The notes under the pieces are model-generated. The model did not search any database, was not told the origin of the DNA, and saw nothing but the letters and a program-made list of their open reading frames with translations. Shown here one piece after another: positions 54,735 to 64,000 of a DNA stretch of 64,000 nt. The DNA comes from Hippasteria phrygiana (taxonomy: Eukaryota; Echinodermata; Asteroidea; Valvatida; Goniasteridae). The translations under genes and the position numbers were made by a program. Position 1 is the stretch's first letter. Every line of letters starts with the position of its first letter. Location: positions 434,001 to 498,000 of the forward strand of contig JAZGUH010000626.1 in the NCBI GenBank assembly GCA_037893225.1, written 5' to 3'.

Positions 54735-57049
54735 GCAATTATGAATGAGTAAAGCAAGTCATACCCTAGGGAATTTGACAGGCATGGAGCAATAAATAGA
54801 CGGTAACATGTACACAGATGTTGGCCGGAAAGAAAATAAACATTGCGAGGTTTGAATTTTCTCCACAAGTTTTAACTCTAAGAAGCCGCCGATAATTGCA
54901 ACATGTAGCGCCAGATCTAAGCTATCCATACATGTCACAATTACTGAATTTGGTTGATATTTCATGCAATTATGAATGAGTAAAGCAAGTCCATACCCCA
55001 GGGAATTTGACATGCATGGAGCAATAAATAAGAGGTAATCTGCACACAGATGGTGGCCGGGAAGAAAATAAACATTGCGAGGTTTGAATTTTCTCCACAA
55101 GTATTAACTCTAAGAAGCCGCCGATAATTGCAACATGTAGCGCCAGATCTAAGCTATCCATACATGTCAAAATTACTGAATTTGGTTTATATTTCATGCA
55201 ATTATGAATGAGTAAAGCAAGTCATACCCCAGGGAATTTGACAGGCATGGAGCAATAAATAGACGGTAACATGTACACAGATGTTGGCCGGAAAGAAAAT
55301 AAACATTGCGAGGTTTGAATTTTCTCCACAAGTTTTAACTCTAAGAAGCCGCCGATAATTGCAACATGTAGCACCAGATCTAAGCTATCCATACATGTCA
55401 AAATTACTGTATTTGGTTTATATTTCATGCAATTATGAATGAGTAAAGCAAGTCATACCCTAGGGAATTTGACAGGCATGGAGCAATAAATAGACGGTAA
55501 CATGTACACAGATGTTGGCCGGGAAGAAAATAAACATTGCGAGGTTTAAATTTTCTCCACAAGTGTTAACTCTAAGAAGACGCCGATAATTGCAACATGT
55601 AGCGCCAGATCTAAGCTATCCATACATGTCACAATTACTGTATTTGGTTTATATTTCATGCAATTATGAATGAGTAAAGCAAGTCATACCCTAGGGAATT
55701 TGACAGGCATGGAGCAATAAATAGACGGTAACATGTACACAGATGTTGGCCGGAAAGAAAATAAACATTGCGAGGTTTGAATTTTCTCCACAAGTTTTAA
55801 CTCTAAGAAGCCGCCGATAATTGCAACATGTAGCGCCAGATCTAAGCTATCCATACATGTCAAAATTACTGAATTTGGTTGATATTTCATGCAATTATGA
55901 ATGAGTAAAGCAAGTCCATACCCCAGGGAATTTGACATGCATGGAGCAATAAATAGACGGTAACATGTACACAGATGTTGGCCGGAAAGAAAATAAACAT
56001 TGCGAGGTTTGAATTTTCTCCACAAGTTTTAACTCTAAGAAGCCGCCGATAATTGCAACATGTAGCGCCAGATCTAAGCTATCCATACATGTCAAAATTA
56101 CTGCATTTGGTTGATATTTCATGCAATTATGAATGTATAAAGCAAGTCCATACCCCAGGGAATTTGACATGCATGGAGCAATAAATAGAAGGTAATATGT
56201 ACACAGATGTTGGCCGGAAAGAAAATAAACATTGCGAGGTTTGAATTTTCTCCACAAGTGTTAACTCTAAGAAGCCGCCGATAATTGCAACATGTAGCGC
56301 CAGATCTAAGCTATCCATACATGTCAAAATTACTGAATTTGGTTGATATTTCATGCAATTATGAATGAGTAAAGCAAGTCCATACCCCAGGGAATTTGAC
56401 ATGGATGGAGCAATAAATAGACGGTAACATGTACACAGATGTTGGCCGGAAAAAAAATAAACATTGCGAGGTTTGAATTTTCTCCACAAGTTTTAACTCT
56501 AAGAAGCCGCCGATGATTGCAACATGTAGCGCCAGATCTAAGCTATCCATACATGTCAAAATTACTGTATTTGGTTTATATTTCATGCAATTATGAATGA
56601 GTAAAGCAAGTCATACCCCAGGGAATTTGACAGGCATGGAGCAATAAATAGAAGGTAATATGCACACAGATGTTGGCCGGAAAGAAAATAAACATTGCGA
56701 GGTTTGAATTTTCTCCACAAGTTTTAACTCTAAGAAGCCGCCGATAATTGCAACATGTAGCGCCAGATCTAAGCTATCCATACAAGTCAAAATTACTGAA
56801 TTTGGTTGATATTTCATGCAATTATGAATGAGTAAAGCAAGTCCATACCCCAGGGAATTTGACATGCATGGAGCAATAAATAGACGGTAACATGTACACA
56901 GATGTTGGCCGGAAAGAAAATAGACATTGCGAGGTTTGAATTTTCTCCACAAGTTTTAACTCTAAGAAGCCGCCGATAATTGCAACATGTAGCGCCAGAT
57001 CTAAGCTATCAATACATGTCAAAATTACTGTATTTGGTTTATATTTCAT
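54735..57049. repeat. 3471-bp repeat, copy B (ten monomers)
   Basis: Repeats copy A from Q' through N, including A at 55373 and AAAATAGAC at 56922. The final N (56818-57049) diverges near its end, with CTATCAATAC (A at 57011) and TGTATTT. That variant ties it to 63063-63294 in the right flank. Confidence 0.92.
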
Positions 57050-58437
57050 GCAATTATGAATGAGTAAAGCAAGTCATACCCTAGGGAATTTGACAGGCAT
57101 GGAGCAATAAATAGACGGTAACATGTACACAGATGTTGGCCGGAAAGAAAATAAACATTGCGAGCTTTGAATTTTCTCCACAAGTTTTAACTCTAAGAAG
57201 CCGCCGATAATTGCAACATGTAGCGCCAGATCTAAGCTATCCATACATGTCAAAATTACTGAATTTGGTTTATATTTCATGCAATTATGAATGAGTAAAG
57301 CAAGTCATACCCTAGGGAATTTGACAGGCATGGAGCAATAAATAGACGGTAACATGTACACAGATGTGTGGCCGAAAAGAAAATAAACATTGCGAGGTTT
57401 GAATTTTCTCCACAAGTGTTAACTCTAAGAAGCCGCCGATAATTGCAACATGTAGCGCCAGATCTAAGCTATCCATACAAGTCAAAATTACTGAATTTGG
57501 TTGATATTTCATGCAATTATGAATGAGTAAAGCAAGTCCATACCCCAGGGAATTTGACATGCATGGAGCAATAAATAGACGGTAACATGTACACAGATGT
57601 TGGCCGGAAAGAAAATAGACATTGCGAGGTTTGAATTTTCTCCACAAGTTTTAACTCTAAGAAGCCGCCGATAATTGCAACATGTAGCGCCAGATCTAAG
57701 CTATCCATACATGTCAAAATTACTGAATTTGGTTTATATTTCATGCAATTATGAATGAGTAAAGCAAGTCATACCCCAGGGAATTTGACAGGCATGGAGC
57801 AATAAATAGACGGTAACATGTACACAGATGTTGGCCGGAAAGAAAATAAACATTGCGAGGTTTGAATTTTCTCCACAAGTGTTAACTCTAAGAAGACGCC
57901 GATAATTGCAACATGTAGCGCCAGATCTAAGCTATCCATACATGTCAAAATTACTGTATTTGGTTTATATTTCATGCAATTATGAATGAGTAAAGCAAGT
58001 CATACCCTAGGGAATTTGACAGGCATGGAGCAATAAATAGACGGTAACATGTACACAGATGTTGGCCGGAAAGAAAATAAACATTGCGAGGTTTGAATTT
58101 TCTCCACAAGTTTTACATCTAAGAAGCCGCCGATAATTGCAACATGTAGCGCCAGATCTAAGCTATCCATACATGTCAAAATTACTGAATTTGGTTTATA
58201 TTTCATGCAATTATGAATGAGTAAAGCAAGTCATACCCCAGGGAATTTGACAGGCATGGAGCAATAAATAGAAGGTAATATGCACACAGATGTTGGCCGG
58301 AAAGAAAATAAACATTGCGAGGTTTGAATTTTCTCCACAAGTGTTAACTCTAAGAAGCCGCCGATAATTGCAACATGTAGCGCCAGATCTAAGCTATCCA
58401 TACATGTCAAAATTACTGAATTTGGTTGATATTTCAT
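57050..58437. repeat. Right-flank block 1 (S Q N V S C)
   Basis: Six monomers with more private changes than the core: GCGAGCTTT in the first S, the 232-bp indel Q, V with a CCCCAG start, and TTTTACATCT (AC to CA at 58116-58117) in the second S. The C monomer 58207-58437 has AGAAGGTAATATGCAC, as at 1544-1774. Confidence 0.83.
57281..57512. repeat. Q-type monomer with private insertion
   Basis: Reads GATGTGTGGCCGAAAAG where others read GATGTTGGCCGGAAAG. This is one inserted base near 57368 plus a G-to-A change, giving 232 bp without the usual extra C. It is the only copy of this indel seen. Confidence 0.88.
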
Positions 58438-61400
58438 GCAATTATGAATGAGTAAAGCAAGTCATACCCCAGGGAATTTGACAGGCATGGAGCAATAAAT
58501 AGACGGTAACATGTACACAGATGTTGGCCGGAAAGAAAATAAACATTGCGAGCTTTGAATTTTCTCCACAAGTTTTAACTCTAAGAAGCCGCCGATAATT
58601 GCAACATGTAGCGCCAGATCTAAGATATCCATACATGTCAAAATTACTGTATTTGGTTTATATTTCATGCAATTATGAATGAGTAAAGCAAGTCATACCC
58701 CAGGGAATTTGACAGGCATGGAGCAATAAATAGACGGTAACATGTACACAGATGTTGGCCGGAAAGAAAATAAACATTGCGAGGTTTGAATTTTCTCCAC
58801 AAGTGTTAACTCTAAGAAGACGCCGATAATTGCAACATGTAGCGCCAGATCTAAGCTATCCATACATGTCAAAATTACTGTATTTGGTTTATATTTCATG
58901 CAATTATGAATGAGTAAAGCAAGTCATACCCTAGGGAATTTGACAGGCATGGAGCAATAAATAGACGGTAACATGTACACAGATGTTGGCCGGAAAGAAA
59001 ATAAACATTGCGAGGTTTGAATTTTCTCCACAAGTTTTAACTCTAAGAAGCCGCCGATAATTGCAACATGTAGCGCCAGATCTAAGCTATCCATACATGT
59101 CAAAATTACTGAATTTGGTTTATATTTCATGCAATTATGAATGAGTAAAGCAAGTCATACCCTAGGGAATTTGACAGGCATGGAGCAATAAATAGACGGT
59201 AACATGTACACAGATGTTGGCCGGAAAGAAAATAAACATTGCGAGGTTTGAATTTTCTCCACAAGTTTTAACTCTAAGAAGCCGCCGATAATTGCAACAT
59301 GTAGCGCCAGATCTAAGCTATCCATACATGTCAAAATTACTGAATTTGGTTTATATTTCATGCAATTATGAATGAGTAAAGCAAGTCATACCCCAGGGAA
59401 TTTGACAGGCATGGAGCAATAAATAGACGGTAACATGTACACAGATGTTGGCCGGAAAGAAAATAAACATTGCGAGGTTTGAATTTTCTCCACAAGTTTT
59501 AACTCTAAGAAGCCGCCGATAATTGCAACATGTAGCGCCAGATCTAAGCTATCCATACATGTCAAAATTACTGAATTTGGTTTATATTTCATGCAATTAT
59601 GAATGAGTAAAGCAAGTCATACCCTAGGGAATTTGACAGGTATGGAGCAATAAATAGACGGTAACATGTACACAGATGTTGGCCGGAAAGAAAATAAACA
59701 TTGCGAGGTTTGAATTTTCTCCACAAGTTTTAACTCTAAGAAGCCGCCGATAATTGCAACATGTAGCGCCAGATCTAAGCTATCCATACATGTCAAAATT
59801 ACTGAATTTGGTTGATATTTCATGCAATTATGAATGAGTAAAGCAAGTCCATACCCCAGGGAATTTGACATGCATGGAGCAATAAATAAGAGGTAATCTG
59901 CACACAGATGGTGGCCGGGAAGAAAATAAACATTGCGAGGTTTGAATTTTCTCCACAAGTGTTAACTCTACGAAGCCGCCGATAATTGCAACATGTAGCG
60001 CCAGATCTAAGCTATCCATACATGTCAAAATTACTGAATTTGGTTTATATTTCATGCAATTATGAATGAGTAAAGCAAGTCATACCCCAGGGAATTTGAC
60101 AGGCATGGAGCAATAAATAGACGGTAACATGTACACAGATGTTGGCCGGAAAGAAAATAAACATTGCGAGGTTTGAATTTTCTCCACAAGTTTTAACTCT
60201 AAGAAGCCGCCGATAATTGCAACATGTAGCGCCAGATCTAAGCTATCCATACATGTCAAAATTACTGTATTTGGTTGATATTTCATGCAATTATGAATGA
60301 GTAAAGCAAGTCATACCCTAGGGAATTTGACAGGCATGGAGCAATAAATAGACGGTAACATGTACACAGATGTTGGCCGGAAAGAAAATAAACATTGCGA
60401 GGTTTGAATTTTCTCCACAAGTGTTAACTCCAAGAAGACGCCGATAATTGCAACATGTAGCGCCAGATCTAAGCTATCCATACATGTCAAAATTACTGTA
60501 TTTGGTTTATATTTCATGCAATTATGAATGAGTAAAGCAAGTCATACCCTAGGGAATTTGACAGGCATGGAGCAATAAATAGACGGTAACATGTACACAG
60601 ATGTTGGCCGGAAAGAAAATAAACATTGCGAGGTTTGAATTTTCTCCACAAGTTTTAACTCTAAGAAGCCGCCGATAATTGCAACATGTAGCGCCAGATC
60701 TAAGCTATCCATACATGTCAAAATTACTGAATTTGGTTTATATTTCATGCAATTATGAATGAGTAAAGCAAGTCATACCCTAGGGAATTTGACAGGCATG
60801 GAGCAATAAATAGACGGTAACATGTACACAGATGTTGGCCGGAAAGAAAATAAACATTGCGAGGTTTGAATTTTCTCCACAAGTTTTAACTCTAAGAAGC
60901 CGCCGATAATTGCAACATGTAGCGCCAGATCTAAGCTATCCATACATGTCAAAATTACTGTATTTGGTTTATATTTCATGCAATTATGAATGAGTAAAGC
61001 AAGTCATACCCTAGGGAATTTGACAGGCATGGAGCAATAAATAGACGGTAACATGTACACAGATGTTGGCCGGAAAGAAAATAAACATTGCGAGGTTTGA
61101 ATTTTCTCCACAAGTTTTAACTCTAAGAAGCCGCCGATAATTGCAACATGTAGCGCCAGATCTAAGCTATCCATACATGTCAAAATTACTGAATTTGGTT
61201 GATATTTCATGCAATTATGAATGAGTAAAGCAAGTCCATACCCCAGGGAATTTGACAGGCATGGAGCAATAAATAAGAGGTAATCTGCACACAGATGGTG
61301 GCCGGGAAGAAAATAAACATTGCGAGGTTTGAATTTTCTCCACAAGTGTTAACTCTAAGAAGCCGCCGATAATTGCAACATGTAGCGCCAGATCTAAGCT

Positions 61401-63525
61401 ATCCATACATGTCAAAATTACTGAATTTGGTTGATATTTCATGCAATTATGAATGAGTAAAGCAAGTCATACCCCAGGGAATTTGACAGGCATGGAGCAA
61501 TAAATAGACGGTAACATGTACACAGATGTTGGCCGGAAAGAAAATAAACATTGCGAGGTTTGAATTTTCTCCACAAGTTTTAACTCTAAGAAGCCGCCGA
61601 TAATTGCAACATGTAGCGCCAGATCTAAGCTATCCATACATGTCAAAATTACTGTATTTGGTTTATATTTCATGCAATTATGAATGAGTAAAGCAAGTCA
61701 TACCCTAGGGAATTTGACAGGCATGGAGCAATAAATAGACGGTAACATGTACACAGATGTTGGCCGGGAAGAAAATAAACATTGCGAGGTTTGAATTTTC
61801 TCCACAAGTGTTAACTCTAAGAAGACGCCGATAATTGCAACATGTAGCGCCAGATCTAAGCTATCCATACATGTCACAATTACTGTATTTGGTTTATATT
61901 TCATGCAATTATGAATGAGTAAAGCAAGTCATACCCTAGGGAATTTGACAGGCATGGAGCAATAAATAGACGGTAACATGTACACAGATGTTGGCCGGAA
62001 AGAAAATAAACATTGCGAGGTTTGAATTTTCTCCACAAGTTTTAACTCTAAGAAGCCGCCGATAATTGCAACATGTAGCGCCAGATCTAAGCTATCCATA
62101 CATGTCAAAATTACTGAATTTGGTTGATATTTCATGCAATTATGAATGAGTAAAGCAAGTCCATACCCCAGGGAATTTGACATGCATGGAGCAATAAATA
62201 GACGGTAACATGTACACAGATGTTGGCCGGAAAGAAAATAAACATTGCGAGGTTTGAATTTTCTCCACAAGTTTTAACTCTAAGAAGCCGCCGATAATTG
62301 CAACATGTAGCGCCAGATCTAAGCTATCCATACATGTCAAAATTACTGCATTTGGTTGATATTTCATGCAATTATGAATGAATAAAGCAAGTCCATACCC
62401 CAGGGAATTTGACATGCATGGAGCAATAAATAGAAGGTAATATGTACACAGATGTTGGCCGGAAAGAAAATAAACATTGCGAGGTTTGAATTTTCTCCAC
62501 AAGTGTTAACTCTAAGAAGCCGCCGATAATTGCAACATGTAGCGCCAGATCTAAGCTATCCATACATGTCAAAATTACTGAATTTGGTTGATATTTCATG
62601 CAATTATGAATGAGTAAAGCAAATCCATACCCCAGGGAATTTGACATGGATGGAGCAATAAATAGACGGTAACATGTACACAGATGTTGGCCGGAAAAAA
62701 AATAAACATTGCGAGGTTTGAATTTTCTCCACAAGTTTTAACTCTAAGAAGCCGCCGATGATTGCAACATGTAGCGCCAGATCTAAGCTATCCATACATG
62801 TCAAAATTACTGTATTTGGTTTATATTTCATGCAATTATGAATGAGTAAAGCAAGTCATACCCCAGGGAATTTGACAGGCATGGAGCAATAAATATAAGG
62901 TAATATCCACACAGATGTTGGCCGGAAAGAAAATAAACATTGCGAGGTTTGAATTTTCTCCACAAGTTTTAACTCTAAGAAGCCGCCGATAATTGCAACA
63001 TGTAGCGCCAGATCTAAGCTATCCATACAAGTCAAAATTACTGAATTTGGTTGATATTTCATGCAATTATGAATGAGTAAAGCAAGTCCATACCCCAGGG
63101 AATTTGACATGCATGGAGCAATAAATAGACGGTAACATGTACACAGATGTTGGCCGGAAAGAAAATAGACATTGCGAGGTTTGAATTTTCTCCACAAGTT
63201 TTAACTCTAAGAAGCCGCCGATAATTGCAACATGTAGCGCCAGATCTAAGCTATCAATACATGTCAAAATTACTGTATTTGGTTTATATTTCATGCAATT
63301 ATGAATGAGTAAAGCAAGTCATACCCTAGGGAATTTGACAGGCATGGAGCAATAAATAGACGGTAACATGTACACAGATGTTGGCCGGAAAGAAAATAAA
63401 CATTGCGAGGTTTGAATTTTCTCCACAAGTTTTAACTCTAGGAAGCCGCCGATAATTGCAACATGTAGCGCCAGATCTAAGCTATCCATACATGTCAAAA
63501 TTACTGAATTTGGTTTATATTTCAT
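58438..63525. repeat. 5088-bp 22-monomer unit (right flank)
   Basis: Starts with a t-like monomer carrying both GCGAGCTTT and TAAGATATCC (A at 58625). The same pair of rare variants starts again at 63526, exactly 5088 bp later. The order is t V S S s Q D t V S T Q D t W Q N1 N2 N3 Q N S. Private substitutions are frequent: 59641, 59971, 60431, 62623, 62896, 62907 and 63441. Confidence 0.87.
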
Positions 63526-63987
63526 GCAATTATGAATGAGTAAAGCAAGTCATACCCCAGGGAATTTGACAGGCATGGAGCAATAAATAGACGGTAACAT
63601 GTACACAGATGTTGGCCGGAAAGAAAATAAACATTGCGAGCTTTGAATTTTCTCCACAAGTTTTAACTCTAAGAAGCCGCCGATAATTGCAACATGTAGC
63701 GCCAGATCTAAGATATCCATACATGTCAAAATTACTGTATTTGGTTTATATTTCATGCAATTATGAATGAGTAAAGCAAGTCATACCCCAGGGAATTTGA
63801 CAGGCATGGAGCAATAAATAGACGGTAACATGTACACAGATGTTGGCCGGAAAGAAAATAAACATTGCGAGGTTTGAATTTTCTCCACAAGTGTTAACTC
63901 TAAGAAGACGCCGATAATTGCAACATGTAGCGCCAGATCTAAGCTATCCATACATGTCAAAATTACTGTATTTGGTTTATATTTCAT
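63526..63987. repeat. Start of a second 5088-bp copy (t V)
   Basis: Two monomers matching 58438-58899, including A at 63713 (TAAGATATCC) and GCGAGCTTT. The window ends here, so how far the second copy runs is unknown. Confidence 0.85.
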
Positions 63988-64000
63988 GCAATTATGAATG
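63988..64000. repeat. Partial monomer at the right edge
   Basis: The first 13 bases of the next monomer (GCAATTATGAATG). The array continues beyond the window. Confidence 0.93.

Larger units (their letters stand above)
1..64000. repeat. 231-bp satellite DNA array with higher-order repeats
   Basis: The whole window is a head-to-tail array. The blocks GGCCGG, CCAGATCTAAG and TATATTTCATGCAATTATG recur every 231 or 232 bases with no break and no inversion. I count 276 full monomers, and their individual lengths sum exactly to the distance between the first and last anchor. Typical monomers differ at a handful of diagnostic positions: s versus k differ at 4 sites, and s versus D at about 11. Each monomer carries an AGATCT site (lost in the copy at 6115), six CpGs in the consensus, and two AATAAA motifs on the plus strand. 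No unique sequence or mobile element interrupts it. Such arrays are typical of eukaryotic centromeric or other constitutive heterochromatin; that location is inference. The family and species are not recognised. Confidence 0.98.

Noticed and set aside
165..63987. More than 200 minus-strand ORFs of 64-122 codons, mostly starting MKYKPNSVILTCMDSLDL
   Set aside because: The period 231 is 77 codons, so one chance open frame repeats in every monomer. Nearly all recurrent variant sites change the peptide (P/H, G/R, K/T/I, G/V, L/V, S/T/A/L, V/E/G), 75 monomers shift the frame by one base, and about 14 carry a nonsense change. There is no gene structure around them.
1..64000. CRISPR array
   Set aside because: The repeating unit is 231 bp with no short repeat plus variable spacer pattern, and no cas genes are present.
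1..64000. Transposon or LTR arrays, rRNA or tRNA repeats
   Set aside because: No terminal repeats, target-site duplications, transposase or reverse-transcriptase motifs, and no recognisable rRNA or tRNA stretch within the monomer.
1..64000. Surface-protein or leucine-rich tandem coding repeat
   Set aside because: Every frame of the monomer meets stop codons, so no ORF runs through more than about two monomers.
1..64000. ACATGT triplet in each monomer as a regulatory array
   Set aside because: The three copies are unevenly spaced (about 95 and 29 bp), short and palindromic. Chance is enough and no protein site is implied.
1..64000. Bacterial or phage origin iterons
   Set aside because: The period is far longer than typical iterons and the array length is far beyond any replication origin. 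No replication gene is present.
1..64000. Inverted or head-to-head repeat junctions
   Set aside because: I looked for a change of orientation and found none; all monomers run in the same direction.

Overview
The window is one uninterrupted eukaryotic-type satellite DNA array. From base 1 to base 64000 it is a head-to-tail tandem repeat with a basic period of 231 bp. I see no protein gene, RNA gene, transposon, microsatellite block or unique sequence. Taking each monomer as ending at the TATTTCAT block, there are 276 complete monomers between 141 and 63987, plus a partial monomer at each end. By my count 197 are 231 bp, 75 are 232 bp (one extra C, AGTCCATACC instead of AGTCATACC), two are 230 bp (one-G deletion), one is 232 bp through a private insertion, and one is a 248-bp hybrid. 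These lengths sum exactly to the 63847 bp spanned. GC of the consensus is about 38% (87/231). Every monomer points the same way.

Monomers fall into recurring types, and their order gives higher-order repeats (HORs). Codes used below: s = CCCCAG start, GTTTTAAC, GCCGCC, TGAATTT. t = as s but TGTATTT. S = CCCTAG start, GTTTTAAC, TGAATTT. T = as S but TGTATTT. E = as S with CTCCTCAAG. L = TAAATTT. V = CCCTAG, GTGTTAAC, GACGCC, TGTATTT. k = as V but CCCCAG and TTTGATTT. g = CTCCCCAAG plus ACATTTCAA. Q = CCCTAG with TTGGTTGAT at its end. D = the 232-bp form with AAGAGGTAATCTGC and GGTGGCCGGG. Q' and D' carry CACAATT and GTATTAAC. D'' carries AAGATGTAATC. h = CCCCATGG. W = GGGAAG, GACGCC, CACAATT; W0 = W with GGTTTAAA. 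X = as W but GGAAAG and GTTTTAAC. N1, N2, N3 and N = 232-bp forms with CATGCATGG, GAATGAATAAAG/AGAAGGTAATATG, GGAAAAAAAAT, or none of these. C = AGAAGGTAATATGCAC.

Layout. 0.1-2.7 kb: an irregular flank (k g hybrid s k S C t V S L). 2.7-5.5 kb: two 1387-bp six-mers (Q D t V E V/L). 5.5-8.2 kb: a 2776-bp twelve-mer made from a six-mer with a six-monomer cassette inside. 8.2-12.6 kb: shorter Q-D-led blocks. 12.6-21.9 kb: two tandem copies of a 4624-bp twenty-mer. 22.4-25.6 kb: a near-exact copy of 4.1-7.3 kb, displaced by 18268 bp. 27.2-33.0 kb: two copies of a 3005-bp thirteen-mer. 33-42 kb: h/D'' blocks with several recombinant monomers. 42.7-48.5 kb: 1388- and 1387-bp repeats. 51.3-57 kb: two copies of a 3471-bp fifteen-mer. 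57-64 kb: a right flank that is more divergent and resembles the left flank.

This looks like a centromeric or pericentromeric (or other heterochromatic) satellite evolving by unequal exchange and segmental amplification. I do not recognise the satellite family or the species. The many minus-strand open frames of 64-122 codons are a by-product of the period (231 = 3 x 77); I do not regard them as genes. The most interesting content is the recombination record: nested duplications, in-register hybrid monomers, one out-of-register microhomology junction, and the same rare module in both flanks.
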